Shown: positions 55,195 through 64,000 of the stretch, piece after piece
How positions within the stretch are numbered: position 1 is the first letter of the stretch
Layout of the letters: every line of letters begins with the position of its first letter
Assembly: GCA_009829735.1 (NCBI GenBank)
Contig: CM020620.1
Coordinates: 12,273,420-12,337,419, forward strand
DNA: 64,000 nucleotides
Source of the DNA: Pyropia yezoensis
Lineage: Eukaryota; Rhodophyta; Bangiophyceae; Bangiales; Bangiaceae
Reading direction: 5' to 3'
Program-made: the position numbers and the translations under genes
Notes under the pieces: model-generated
The model's input: the letters and a program-made list of their open reading frames with translations, nothing else
The model's database searches: none
Told to the model about the DNA's origin: nothing

Positions 55195-55405
55195 CCTTCG
55201 CGAATCCACACACTACCTTCGCGAGCTCTTGCGAAGGAAGTCGGAGATCCGCGATGCTGTGGTTTCCACATCTCCACTGAGAGCCCGACTCGTTCCAAGC
55301 AGGCACCTCATTGGTGGAAGTGTTAAAAAGGGGGAAAAGGGGGGGTGGGCTACAATGTACGCGAGGGGGTCATACAAGTGGATACAGACTGTATGTAACA
55401 AGCGA
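55195..55405 (+). repeat. Dispersed non-coding element, copy B (inverted relative to A)
   Basis: Shares with copy A, in opposite orientation, CCTTCGCGAA, GCTGTGGTTTCC, GGGGGTCATA and a GGATACAG(A/G)CTGTAT end. Similarity is patchy, with an extra G-rich insertion near 55325-55350. Two TTCGCGA-type palindromic motifs mark its left part. Confidence 0.5.
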
Positions 55406-55807
55406 CGCGCGTCTCTTGAGATCACAGGACCAGCGCCTCTCGATCGCGCTTTCGCGGCAGACCAGAGGAGGTGGCTTCCTTACCCCAACCCCCCTTTCTC
55501 TCGTCCCCCTTTCCTGATGCTTCTGACTGGGCTGTGAAAAGCAAGCAAACAGGAGCACGCTTGACAAGAGCATACAAGCGACAGAAGACCGCGCGCGCCA
55601 GTCGGGCGATTTCTCCCGCAGCGGCATCGCCGTGTCTGGCTGCCAGCCATAAGCAACAGCAGAGTCCATCTACAGCGTTGGTGGCAACGGCGAGCTTGAG
55701 GCAGCGGGTCGCCAGCAGCAAGCACCGTCCACGTTCACTACACCGATTGCAAGCCAGGTAGGGTCGCGACGTAGGCGACGATACACCACCGTCGTGCCTC
55801 GGTCGCG

Positions 55808-57436
55808 TCACGCCAGCTCAGCAGGGGTTTGAACAAACATCTGAGAAAACGCGGCAACCGCGCCAGCCGATGGCAGCTCGAAGAACACCTGCTCGTCCGC
55901 CCCGTCGGAAGAGGTTGCCCGGTCCAAGCCGTCTACGCTGGTCGGGTCGTCCGCAGAGGAAACTGCTTCCGACGTAGTCGATGACGTTTCGTTCACCCTG
56001 CTGCTGGGCGCCTTGTGTGTCGTCACACTGACATTCTCGCGTTGCACCGCACCATCACGGCCATCGCCAGCAGCCGAGTAGCCCCCGTTGGTGCACCCCG
56101 CCGGTAATTGCCGCACATCACGGAAGCAAAAGACGGTCGTGTCCCGCAGGACCGGTGTGGTCCCAAGCGCAACGTTGGCAAACGCCTCCTCCAGCGTATG
56201 CATTTCGGACCGCCGCGACAGGCCAAATGGCTGCAGCACGGACGAGGCGGGGACCACGAGAAAGTGACCAAACTGATCCAGCCGGCTGGTGTAGGTAATG
56301 CCGTTGACCGTGCCGCCTAATTGATGGCTGTACACACCCGTCAGGGTAGCGGACAGGGAGGCAGCAAACCCGGAAAAGTCAATCACACTCGTACACACGC
56401 GTCGCTCGCCCACCGCAGGCTGTGAGTCGACCGCGGCTGCATCGGCCCAGCGGCCAGCGTTGAAAGGTATCCGCTCACTGGTCGCCGACTGAGCTCCTGC
56501 ATCGTGCGACGGCAGTAGCCTCCTCGCAGCGGGACCCACATGCGCCCGGACGTCATAGTAGGGAGGCGGGGGGGGAGCGCCGACCACCCGCGTGTCGTCG
56601 ACTGTGACCTGGTGCGCCACCCGCCCCCGCGCAGGTCCATCCCCGATCAAAATCGTCATGGAGCTGGCGTGCAGGTTGGGCGTTTCCGCAGAGTACCAGA
56701 AAAACGCGGGAAGTCCTTTTTTTGTGGTTCGCAACAACAGCTGCCGGCCAACTTCATCGAACACAAACCGCCCGCCGCGCCGACAACCCACGTCCTCCAC
56801 GTAAGACGGGTCCGCAACGGTAGTCCCCGTGGGCGCAGGAGCTTGCGCACCGGCGAGGGCACAAAAGCGGGTGTCCGTCGTGACGTGGCCAAGCGTACGG
56901 CCGTTGGCACTGGCATACGGGATGAGCTGAAGGCAGGATGGTGAACCAGAACAGATGGGTCACAGGGGAGGTAGGAAGCGCAGGGAGAGGGCAGCACAAT
57001 AGATATGTATGCACAAGGCGCGAGAGAACAAACAGCAGCTGGACACGGCATCCAAGAGTCAGCCACAGCACGGGCCGAGAAAAACAGAAGGCTGCACGCG
57101 TAGCAAGGAGGGCACAGTAGGAGTATCGGAGGAAGCAATAAAACTGCATAACAGAGCCCGACGACGATCCCACCCACAGCACCGGCGCTACGCGGGTGCA
57201 CGTACCAGGTGAGCGAGGTCATCAACCATGGCCGCGCCGAGCATGCCCGGCCGTGGCTTGATGACTGGCACACCGGGGAAGAGGAACCGAAGCATCTCTG
57301 CGGAGCACGTGTTCTGACAAAACCACACCGCCGCCTGCGACAGCCCCGCCGGTGTAATGTGTCGCTCGATATCCCATGACATGAGGAAGTCTCGCTCCGA
57401 GTAGGAGAGCTTGGCGAGGAACCGCTCAACGGTCAT
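55808..57436 (-). CDS. Hypothetical protein, two exons, 449 aa
   Basis: Exon 1 is 57436-57206 (ATG at 57436, MTVERFLAKLSYSERDFLMS, 77 codons). Its frame would die 6 codons later, but a GTACGT donor at 57205-57200 and a CTTCAG acceptor ending at 56927 join it in phase 0 to exon 2 (56926-55808, 372 codons plus stop). Exon 2 is open from the acceptor, about 42 codons before its first GTG, which supports the splice. The N-terminal 80 residues are compact and helical with two Cys (WFCQNTC). The middle contains RFVFDEVGRQLLLRTTKKG and FWYSAETPNLHASSMTI, beta-rich in appearance. The last 90 residues are Ser/Thr/Asp-rich and disordered. No signal peptide or membrane helix. Family unknown; possibly lineage-specific. 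Confidence 0.7.
56927..57205 (-). other. Inferred intron of the hypothetical gene
   Basis: 279 bp, phase 0, donor GTACGT identical to that of profilin, acceptor CTTCAG. Confidence 0.7.
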
Positions 57437-59634
57437 GGTGAACAAGGGCCCCACTCGTCAACCGGTCGCACAGAGCCGGCGCCGAAGCGGCCGCGCCGTG
57501 GAAAGAGGTGGCGATGGGCGGCACTCGGGGACCGCGCGGCGCCCCTGCCGTCGGCGTGACAGAGGGACGTGCACCTCCGCGACGCGAGTGCGGCCGTCTT
57601 ATCAAAACGGCGTCGCCGATCAGGCTGGCCAGCAGGTCGCGGAACGTGAGGGAGGGGGGGTGGGGGTGCGCGCCCCGGCTGAACGGGAGTGAGCGGCGAG
57701 ATGCCTCGGCGAGCAGCACGCAGGCCAGCAGGGGTGTCGGGGCTGTGGGGCCCATGCGCTGGCACACCCGTTGACTGGCGGAGCCATCAGACACTGGGCC
57801 GGCAGACAATACCGGCCAGGGCACCCCTCTCGATCGAGGGAGGCTGTTCCACCCAGATCCACACACCGGCAGCCTGCTGCAGTCCACAAGGCACAAGGCC
57901 GTGTCTACAAGAATTTTAGGTCATGGCAGCCTCGTGTGTGGGCATCACGAGTCCGTAAAACGACAAAATAGTCGAGGACGGGAAAGTGACACCTTCCGGA
58001 ACCGTGCCCAAAAAAGAGACTGGGAAAAACGTCATCAACATACGCAGATATTTAAATATGCAACTCGGCTCGGCGAATGACGGACTCTGGTCCTCCCAAC
58101 TTGACCATCCTTCCCCAGGCCTGCTGCCTCTGGGGCGGCTTTGGTTGAGGAATCACAGCACAGACCCTCTTTCCAGGACCAAACACTATGGGCACAAAAG
58201 CACGTGACAAAGGGCCACTGCGCCGGCCCGCGGTCTTCTCTCCTCTCCCGTTGTGCTGCGCCCGCTTGGTTCACAGCGAACCGTGCGCGCGCACCACATC
58301 TCACACGAAGGCCGGTGGTCGGGGACTGACAGCCCCCCGCCCACTGTCTGCCCTGTCCTCCACGACGTGGGGGAGCGAGCTGCCCCCGCCGCAGCGCCTG
58401 TCGCCATCGCGGTTGCCCCGCAGACGCCCAGCAGCCCACCGCGGGCAGACGCGGTCGCCACCGCGACGGAAGGGCGCCGTGGTTCGTCGGCGCCGTGGCG
58501 CGTCCCCGCTATTCCCGACAGCCGCCGCCACGGTGGCGCTCCCCGCGGGGAGGCATGACTAGGTGCCAGCTGGCCATCGTGGCGGGGTCGCCCCCTCCCC
58601 GCTGGTGGTTTTCCCCCACGTCGGCTGGAACCGCATCCCCCCCCCCCCCTTGTACAAGCGCGCCCGCGCAGGGTCTCCGTGGGGGTGGCGCGGGGCTCGA
58701 CAACACGGAGCTCCTCCTCCCCATCGGTACTCTCCCCAGACGCTGATCGGACGTCCGCCGGCGGGCGAGAGCTGGTCCAAGCAGCGTGCCCCCAAAGGAT
58801 GTTGGAGGGTGGCGCGGGGCTCGCGATGACGGCGCTCCTCCCCCCCCCCGTCGGTGTTACTCCCCAGACGCTGACGGGAGTCCCCCGGCGGGGGGAACCT
58901 GTCCAAGCGCCCCCGCGGGGCGTCGGCGGGGGGGGGGGGGTGCGCAGCTGCCGGCGGTGGGGCGTGGCGGACCCGCGGCCGGCACCACCCCCCGGCGGGC
59001 GAAAACGGGAGCGTGTGCAAACGTCCGCGCAGGGCCTCGACGGGAGTGGCGGGTGGCTGGTGGGGACGGCGCTCCCCGCTGGCCGTTAGTGTCGTGCAGA
59101 CTGAGCAAGGCTCCCCCCCCGCCCCCTGGGCGGGCGAGCACTTGTAGCACAAACGCCCCCCGTGCTGGGTGTCTCGGGGGGGGTGGCCCACGGCTTGCCG
59201 CGTGCGACCCCCTTGCCCCTCCCTCCGACCCAACGCCCTACGCCGCGGGGCCCCAACCGCCGCCGCTGACGCCACTGGGGGGTACCAGTGGACGGGGGCG
59301 GTCGCCACACGGCGGCCGGCCGCAGCTGCCGTTGCTGCTGCTGCACCTGCCTCACCGAGGCCACCGCAATCCGCACCCCCCCGCCCGCCTGTGGGGCGTC
59401 CTCGAGGCGCCGCCATCAAGCTGGCAGACGGCGGCACCAAGATGGTTTTGTGGGCGAGATCGCCGTGGGGGGGGGGGGGTGTTTAGGTGTCGCCACCCTG
59501 CCCGCCAAAAGCCGTGGGGTGGGGTGGCGGGTGTCTTGCTGGGTATGGGGCGACGGCAGCCGAAGGGCAGGTGGGTGTGCTTGTATTTATGTAGGGCAGT
59601 TGTGTGCGGGGAGGCGAGGAGGTGCCCTCCCGCT
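57437..59634. other. Intergenic between two minus-strand genes
   Basis: Should contain the promoter of the hypothetical gene (left end) and the 3' region of the WD40 gene (right end). Many GC-rich open frames are present on both strands, none with convincing protein character. The right half is dominated by the minisatellite below. Confidence 0.55.
58580..59190. repeat. Degenerate minisatellite, about 124-bp period
   Basis: GGTGGCGCGGGGCTCG recurs at 58684 and 58808. Around these, CTCCCCAGACGCTGA, GTCCAAGC and CGGCGGGCGA-type blocks reappear in the same order for roughly four to five increasingly diverged units. Each contains long C or G runs. Confidence 0.6.
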
Positions 59635-62600
59635 TTACCCCGCTGCGTACATGGCGCAGCCGACGCGGCACGCGGCGCACCCCCCCCCCGCCACCACCCG
59701 CCCCCCCACCCCAAACACCGCCGGACAGACGGTGCACCGCAGCGCCGGCGCGCCCGGCGGGATCTCGGTAAGGGACACAAAGTCAATCCGCCCGCCGGCC
59801 GGCCCCCCCACCGGCGCAGCGTCCACCCCCCCCGCCGCGGCGGCGGCGGCGGCACGGGCGCCGAGCGCCGCCGCCTCGGCGCCGCCCGGCGACACCGTCG
59901 CCGCCAGCGCCCGCACCGCACGGGCGGCGGTGGCGGCGTTGCCCGCGGCAAGGTGCGCATCAACGCCCGCCGCGACAGCCCGCCGCGCGTGGTCGGCGCG
60001 GAGGGGGGTGGCGGCGAGCGCTGCTGCCAGCCGTGACCGCCACACCGCCGTCGCGGCGGGGGTGGGGCCACGGCCGCCGGGGGGGGCCGTCGCCGCCAGT
60101 GCCAGCCACACCCGCACAGCAAATCGGTAGTGGACAGCGGCGGTGAGGAGGGGTACTGGTACGGCGGCGGGGGTGGCGGCGGCTGCAACGCCTGCCAGGC
60201 CCCGTAGCGTGGCATTGATGCCCAGCAGCGCGCCCTGCAGGTCCCGCCCATCGAGGGCGGCCAGCGCCCCGCGCAGTGATCGCGCCGCCGCCCGTACCGC
60301 CGCGGCGTCGCCGCCGCCGCCGCCGTCGTCGTCGTCATCAGAGGAGGTGTCTGAGGTGCCGCTGTCGCCACCGCCGCCGCCACCGCCCCGGCCGGCAGCC
60401 GCCCGCGACTCTGCAGGCGCCGCCGCCTTGGCCGCCTCCTTGGCCGCCCGCCGGGCGGCCCGCCGTTGGTCGGTCGACGTAAAGTACTCGAGCGCAGGCA
60501 CGACCGGCAGGAGGTCCTCCCCCCCCCCGCCGTCAACGGAGGCCATGCCGCCGCCGCTGAGGCGGTCCCCCCCACCGGGCGGAGCGGTCAGCGCCAGAGG
60601 CGCGGCGGTGATGCCACCGGGCGGGGCGGGCAAGCCGGGCACCACCCCCGCCCTGCCGCCGGCGGCAATGCCGTCGACGCCCTCGCCCAGCACGACGCCG
60701 TCATAGACCCCGGCCCCGGGGGAGTCGTCCACCCCGCCCACCCGCCGCAAGGGCGTGTAGGTGGTGACCGCCCGGCTGGCCACCCGGTCCGCTGCCGCCG
60801 CAACCGCCGTCCGCGGCAGCGGCGTGCGGGTGTATACGGGCTCCGTGTCGGCCAATGCCGCCACGCTGCCGCGGCGGCCGCCGGGCCCTCCCGCGGCTGC
60901 CTTTGCGTCGGCAACCATGACCGCAACGCCAGCGGTGGGTGCGCCCCCGCCGCCCGCCGCGGACGCCGCCGCGGCGGCGCCGTCGCCCAGGACCAGCCGC
61001 CCTCGCAGCCGCCGCACGTCGGCGCGGAGAGCGTCGACGGTGGCGCGGTCGACGCCCCCCTCGGTGGCCACTGGCGACGTGGCGGCGGCGGTCACCAACG
61101 GCGCCAGCGCCGCCGCGAGTGCCCGGTTGCCCCCGGCCCGCGCCGACGCGGTGACCGCCGACAGCGCGGCGGCCCCCCCCGGCGCGTCGACCAGCGCGGA
61201 CAGCACGCCTGGGCGGTCGAGCAGCGCCGCGGCGCCGGCGGCGGTCGCCCAGTCGCCCGCCGCGGCGGCAGCATTGACCACCGCCTGGGTGGTGCGGCGG
61301 AGCTCTGTGCCCGCCGCCGTCGGCAGCGCCGTGTCATCCCCGCCGCCCGCTACCGACCCGCCGCCGCCGCCGCCGCCGCCGTCGGCGGCGGCCAGCGCGG
61401 CGCTGAGGGCGGCGAACGCCCCGCGGCTGTCGCCGGCGGCAGCGAGCAGCCGTGCGCGCGCCGCGTCGCCGACGCCCGCCGCCGCGGCAGGCGCAGACGA
61501 CGTGGCGAGCAGGTAGGCCACCCCCGCCGTCGGCGGCGACGCGGCGGCTGCGGCCAGGCCCGCCGCCGTCACCGCCTGTGACGCGTCGTCGGCGGCAATC
61601 GTCGCGCCCAGCGCCCGGCGGGCGGCCACCGCGGGGGGCACCCCGGGCGGGGGATCCGCGGCGCCCGCGGCGATCGCGACCGCCAGGTCCACGGGCGCCC
61701 GGCTGAGCAGCCGAGAGAGCACCCGAAAGGGGGCCTCGCGGGTGGGACCGCCGAGGGCGCCCGCCGCCGCCACCGCCGCGGGCGCCGGGCAGTCGGCCGA
61801 CGCGCCGCGGCGGGTGGCGAGGACCAGTCGGTCCCCCGCGGCAGCGAGCAGCGCCGCCCCGCCGGGCGCGTCGGCCACCACTGCCGCCACGTCTGCGGCG
61901 CCGTCGGGGGCCACCCGCACCAGCGCACCCGCGGGGGTGAGGAGCGCCACCACCGCACCGTCCCAGACAGCCACGGGGGGAGGACTCCCAGACGGGGCAC
62001 CCCCGGGGAGGGAGGCCAGCGACAGCGACGCCGCCGTCGGCACCAGCCACTCGGTGACGAGCAGCAGCCGCGCGGTCGTCAGCACCGCCCCCATCCAGCG
62101 CGGGCGGCGGCCGCCGTGGTCTCCGCCCCTGCCCCCGCCGGCGGCCGCCGGTACGGGCGTCCAGCGCACGTCCAAGACCGCCTCACCCGGCCTTAACGCC
62201 AACGCCGACCGCCGGTCCAACGAGTAGGCGCAGTCCGCAGCGGCGCCCTCTGGAATGGGCCGCCCCCCGTACGCAGCGTTGGCCGACAGCGCTAGCCGGC
62301 TGTCGGCCGCGTCCCAGTAGACGAGCGCAGACCACCGGCCGAGCGGCGACCGCCACACCCGTGCGACGCGCACGTCGGGGCGGGCCGCCGCTGCCGCCGC
62401 GGCGGCAGCATCCCCACCGGCCGCAACGGTCGCGTCGAGGGCGTAGCGCCGCACTGCGGCGGTGCCGTCGTCACCGCCGCCGGGGGCCACGGCCGCCCCA
62501 GCTGACGCGCGGTCGCGGCCACGCCCCCCTGACCCCCTCCCCGGCGGCGCAAACGACAGCACCGCCAACGTCGTGCCACCCGGCGCCAGCACGGCCAGCC

Positions 62601-63999
62601 GGGTGTGGTCGCCCGCGGGCCCGAGGAACACTCCATCCCGCCCCGCTTGCGTCGCCGACACACCCCACGCGCGGTCCTCCCCGCGGCGGGTCAGCAGCAC
62701 GTACTGCGCCGCCGACGACCCGTCGGCGCGGTCCCGGCCACCAGCGCCGCCGCCGCCGCCGCGCCCCACATCAGCCGACCAGTCGAGAGCACCGCCCCCC
62801 AGCGCCGCGTCGCCCGCCGATAAAAACACGAGCGCGGCGGCGGCCGCGCCGCCACTGTCGCGCGCCACGGCCAGGGACCGCGCATCGCCTGGGGGGAGCG
62901 ACGCCAGGCGGGTGACCGCATCGGTTGCGAGAGCTACTGCAAAGACGGCACCCGACGCCACCAGCAGCGCGTCGGCGGCGAGGACCACCTCCCGACCGGG
63001 GGTAGGGGGCCCGTCCGCAGCTGGTGTGTCAATGGCCGCCGCGAGCGGCAGGCCCGGCATCTCTGGTGTCCCACCCCGGCCGGTGCGTTGCCACAAGCAC
63101 ACCCCCGTCCGGTGGCGGCCACCGGCACTGAGGAGGAGGCCCAGGGGGGCGTCCACGCCAAGCACCAGGGGGGGTGGGGGCGTCCCATCGCCGCTACCGT
63201 CGGGGCCAACGCCGACGCCCTCGACCGAGCCGGAGACGACTAGAGGGGGAGCAACGACCGACGGCGGTACCGACAACGCGTCGCCACCGCCGCTGCCCAG
63301 GGAGCGAAGCTTTGAACCCCACGCGCTGACCTTGCCCCGCGTGCCGCCTGACGCCGCTGGCGACGGTGCCCCTCCCGACGCCTGGGGGGTAGCCCCCGCA
63401 GGGGCGCCACCCCCCCCCCTTTCCCCCGCTTCCTCGGGCGGCTCGCCGACATGTACGGCAGTGACGGCAACGCCTGTGGAACTCCCAGGGTCGTCCCCCC
63501 CGCCAGCCGCCGCCCCAACCCCCCGACTCGATGGCGGACGCAGTACCCGGCTGGGCGCGGGCCACCGGGCGGACGGCACCACTCGGCCGTCGTCTGCCAC
63601 CAGCTTCGCCACCGCCCGCCCAGACGCTGCCGCGACGGCAATGACATAGGCGGGGCGGCCGGGCACAAAGACCAAGCCCGCCCAGCCACCAGGGAGCGTG
63701 CGGTCCCGCCACTTGGCGCGGGGGAGCGTTGGCGGCGGCGCCTTACCGCCACCACCGCCGCCGCCGCCCGACGGCACCCGCCATGACAACAGCCGCCCTG
63801 CAGAGGTGGACGCCACCAGGTGCCCCGCCCCAGACGACGGAGTCACCAGCGGCGCCACCCCCCCCGCCGCGGAAAAAGCCGCCTCTGCCGCGTAGTCGGT
63901 GGTCGAGTCCTCGGCGTCCTCCGCAGCGGTCGTCGGGTCCACCCCGGCCCCCCCAGGGTGGAACGCCAGCCCCGTCAGACGCTCCAGCGGCAGCGGCTG
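59635..63999 (-). CDS. TSET/TPLATE complex TWD40-1 (TTRAY)-like protein, 5' end beyond window
   Basis: An ORF of at least 1,435 codons, open to the right edge, so the N-terminus is missing. The first visible residues include RLTGLAFHPGG and LVASTSAGRLLSWRVP, a WD40 blade. A second propeller-like region follows, with RVARVWRSPLGRWSALVYWD, EAVLDVRWTP and MGAVLTTARLLLVTEWLVP. These match in order and pattern my recollection of plant TWD40-1, including the 'ILTTQRVLM'-like strand. Then comes an Ala-rich helical solenoid, and near the C-terminus a small zinc ribbon (CxxC at 1403/1406 and CxxC at 1422/1425, numbered from the GTG at 63942). TSET is an ancient coat-like adaptor acting in plasma-membrane endocytosis. 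Alternatives are coatomer-like WD40/solenoid proteins. Extreme Ala/Gly insertions and G runs blur alignment. Confidence 0.55.
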   Translation of the reverse strand, partial: QPLPLERLTGLAFHPGGAGVDPTTAAEDAEDSTTDYAAEAAFSAAGGVAPLVTPSSGAGHLVASTSAGRLLSWRVPSGGGGGGGGKAPPPTLPRAKWRDRTLPGGWAGLVFVPGRPAYVIAVAAASGRAVAKLVADDGRVVPSARWPAPSRVLRPPSSRGVGAAAGGGDDPGSSTGVAVTAVHVGEPPEEAGERGGGGAPAGATPQASGGAPSPAASGGTRGKVSAWGSKLRSLGSGGGDALSVPPSVVAPPLVVSGSVEGVGVGPDGSGDGTPPPPLVLGVDAPLGLLLSAGGRHRTGVCLWQRTGRGGTPEMPGLPLAAAIDTPAADGPPTPGREVVLAADALLVASGAVFAVALATDAVTRLASLPPGDARSLAVARDSGGAAAAALVFLSAGDAALGGGALDWSADVGRGGGGGAGGRDRADGSSAAQYVLLTRRGEDRAWGVSATQAGRDGVFLGPAGDHTRLAVLAPGGTTLAVLSFAPPGRGSGGRGRDRASAGAAVAPGGGDDGTAAVRRYALDATVAAGGDAAAAAAAAARPDVRVARVWRSPLGRWSALVYWDAADSRLALSANAAYGGRPIPEGAAADCAYSLDRRSALALRPGEAVLDVRWTPVPAAAGGGRGGDHGGRRPRWMGAVLTTARLLLVTEWLVPTAASLSLASLPGGAPSGSPPPVAVWDGAVVALLTPAGALVRVAPDGAADVAAVVADAPGGAALLAAAGDRLVLATRRGASADCPAPAAVAAAGALGGPTREAPFRVLSRLLSRAPVDLAVAIAAGAADPPPGVPPAVAARRALGATIAADDASQAVTAAGLAAAAASPPTAGVAYLLATSSAPAAAAGVGDAARARLLAAAGDSRGAFAALSAALAAADGGGGGGGGSVAGGGDDTALPTAAGTELRRTTQAVVNAAAAAGDWATAAGAAALLDRPGVLSALVDAPGGAAALSAVTASARAGGNRALAAALAPLVTAAATSPVATEGGVDRATVDALRADVRRLRGRLVLGDGAAAAASAAGGGGAPTAGVAVMVADAKAAAGGPGGRRGSVAALADTEPVYTRTPLPRTAVAAAADRVASRAVTTYTPLRRVGGVDDSPGAGVYDGVVLGEGVDGIAAGGRAGVVPGLPAPPGGITAAPLALTAPPGGGDRLSGGGMASVDGGGGEDLLPVVPALEYFTSTDQRRAARRAAKEAAKAAAPAESRAAAGRGGGGGGGDSGTSDTSSDDDDDGGGGGDAAAVRAAARSLRGALAALDGRDLQGALLGINATLRGLAGVAAAATPAAVPVPLLTAAVHYRFAVRVWLALAATAPPGGRGPTPAATAVWRSRLAAALAATPLRADHARRAVAAGVDAHLAAGNAATAARAVRALAATVSPGGAEAAALGARAAAAAAAGGVDAAPVGGPAGGRIDFVSLTEIPPGAPALRCTVCPAVFGVGGRVVAGGGCAACRVGCAMYAAG

Positions 64000-64000
64000 C

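Noticed and set aside
58786..60036. Plus-strand ORF of 416 codons
   Set aside because: Pro/Arg-rich translation of minisatellite and of the strand opposite the WD40 gene; no protein character.
62462..63649. Plus-strand ORF of 395 codons
   Set aside because: Antisense shadow of the TWD40-1-like gene, caused by extreme GC bias.
1..64000. tRNA or rRNA genes
   Set aside because: No cloverleaf with expected conserved bases or rRNA core motif was recognised; a covariance-model scan was not possible.

Overview
This is a eukaryotic nuclear window, GC-rich and intron-poor, with long C/G homopolymer runs. Recognisable genes are profilin, an NT-C2 (EEIG1/EHBP1-type) coiled-coil protein and a WD40/solenoid protein resembling the TSET/TPLATE subunit TWD40-1. 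Two introns can be inferred, each with donor GTACGT and an AG acceptor. This best fits an alga; a bangiophyte red alga (Porphyra/Pyropia type) is my leading guess, made from genome style and not from a marker gene.

Layout. 1-2135: ORF(s) of an uncharacterised DNA-transposon-like protein. 3151-3930: profilin (+, two exons). 4249-6660: NT-C2/coiled-coil protein (-), convergent with profilin. 6661-7778: intergenic. 7779-9421 and 25151-25294: an unusual 'hairpin forest' locus carrying an ORF, split by a retrotransposon. 9422-25145: a Ty3/Gypsy chromovirus with 572-bp LTRs, 5-bp target-site duplication CCTCG, gag, pol with C-terminal chromodomain, a canonical -1 slippery site at the gag end, and a 705-aa ORF on the opposite strand. 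Its interior appears twice around a 500-N gap; the copies seem to differ only by single-base homopolymer indels, so this is most likely an assembly duplication of an element of about 9.65 kb. 25289-25365: degenerate telomere-like repeats in head-to-head orientation. 25364-49794: about 70.6 copies of a 346-bp satellite with local 7-unit higher-order structure. 50154-51487: frameshifted PIF/Harbinger-type transposase. 51488-55807: repeat-rich DNA with a weak pseudogene and a weak small secreted-type ORF. 55808-57436: two-exon unknown gene (-). 57437-59634: intergenic with a degenerate minisatellite. 59635 to the right edge: TWD40-1-like gene (-), cut by the window end.

The cellular genes (profilin in actin dynamics, NT-C2 at a membrane/cytoskeleton interface, TWD40-1 in endocytic trafficking) flank a repeat island of about 43 kb. 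Satellite, chromodomain retroelement and telomere-like DNA together suggest subtelomeric or pericentromeric chromatin, or a misjoin of such regions. The most unusual features are the hairpin-dense split locus, the telomere-fusion-like junction, and the antisense ORF plus frameshift signal of the chromovirus.
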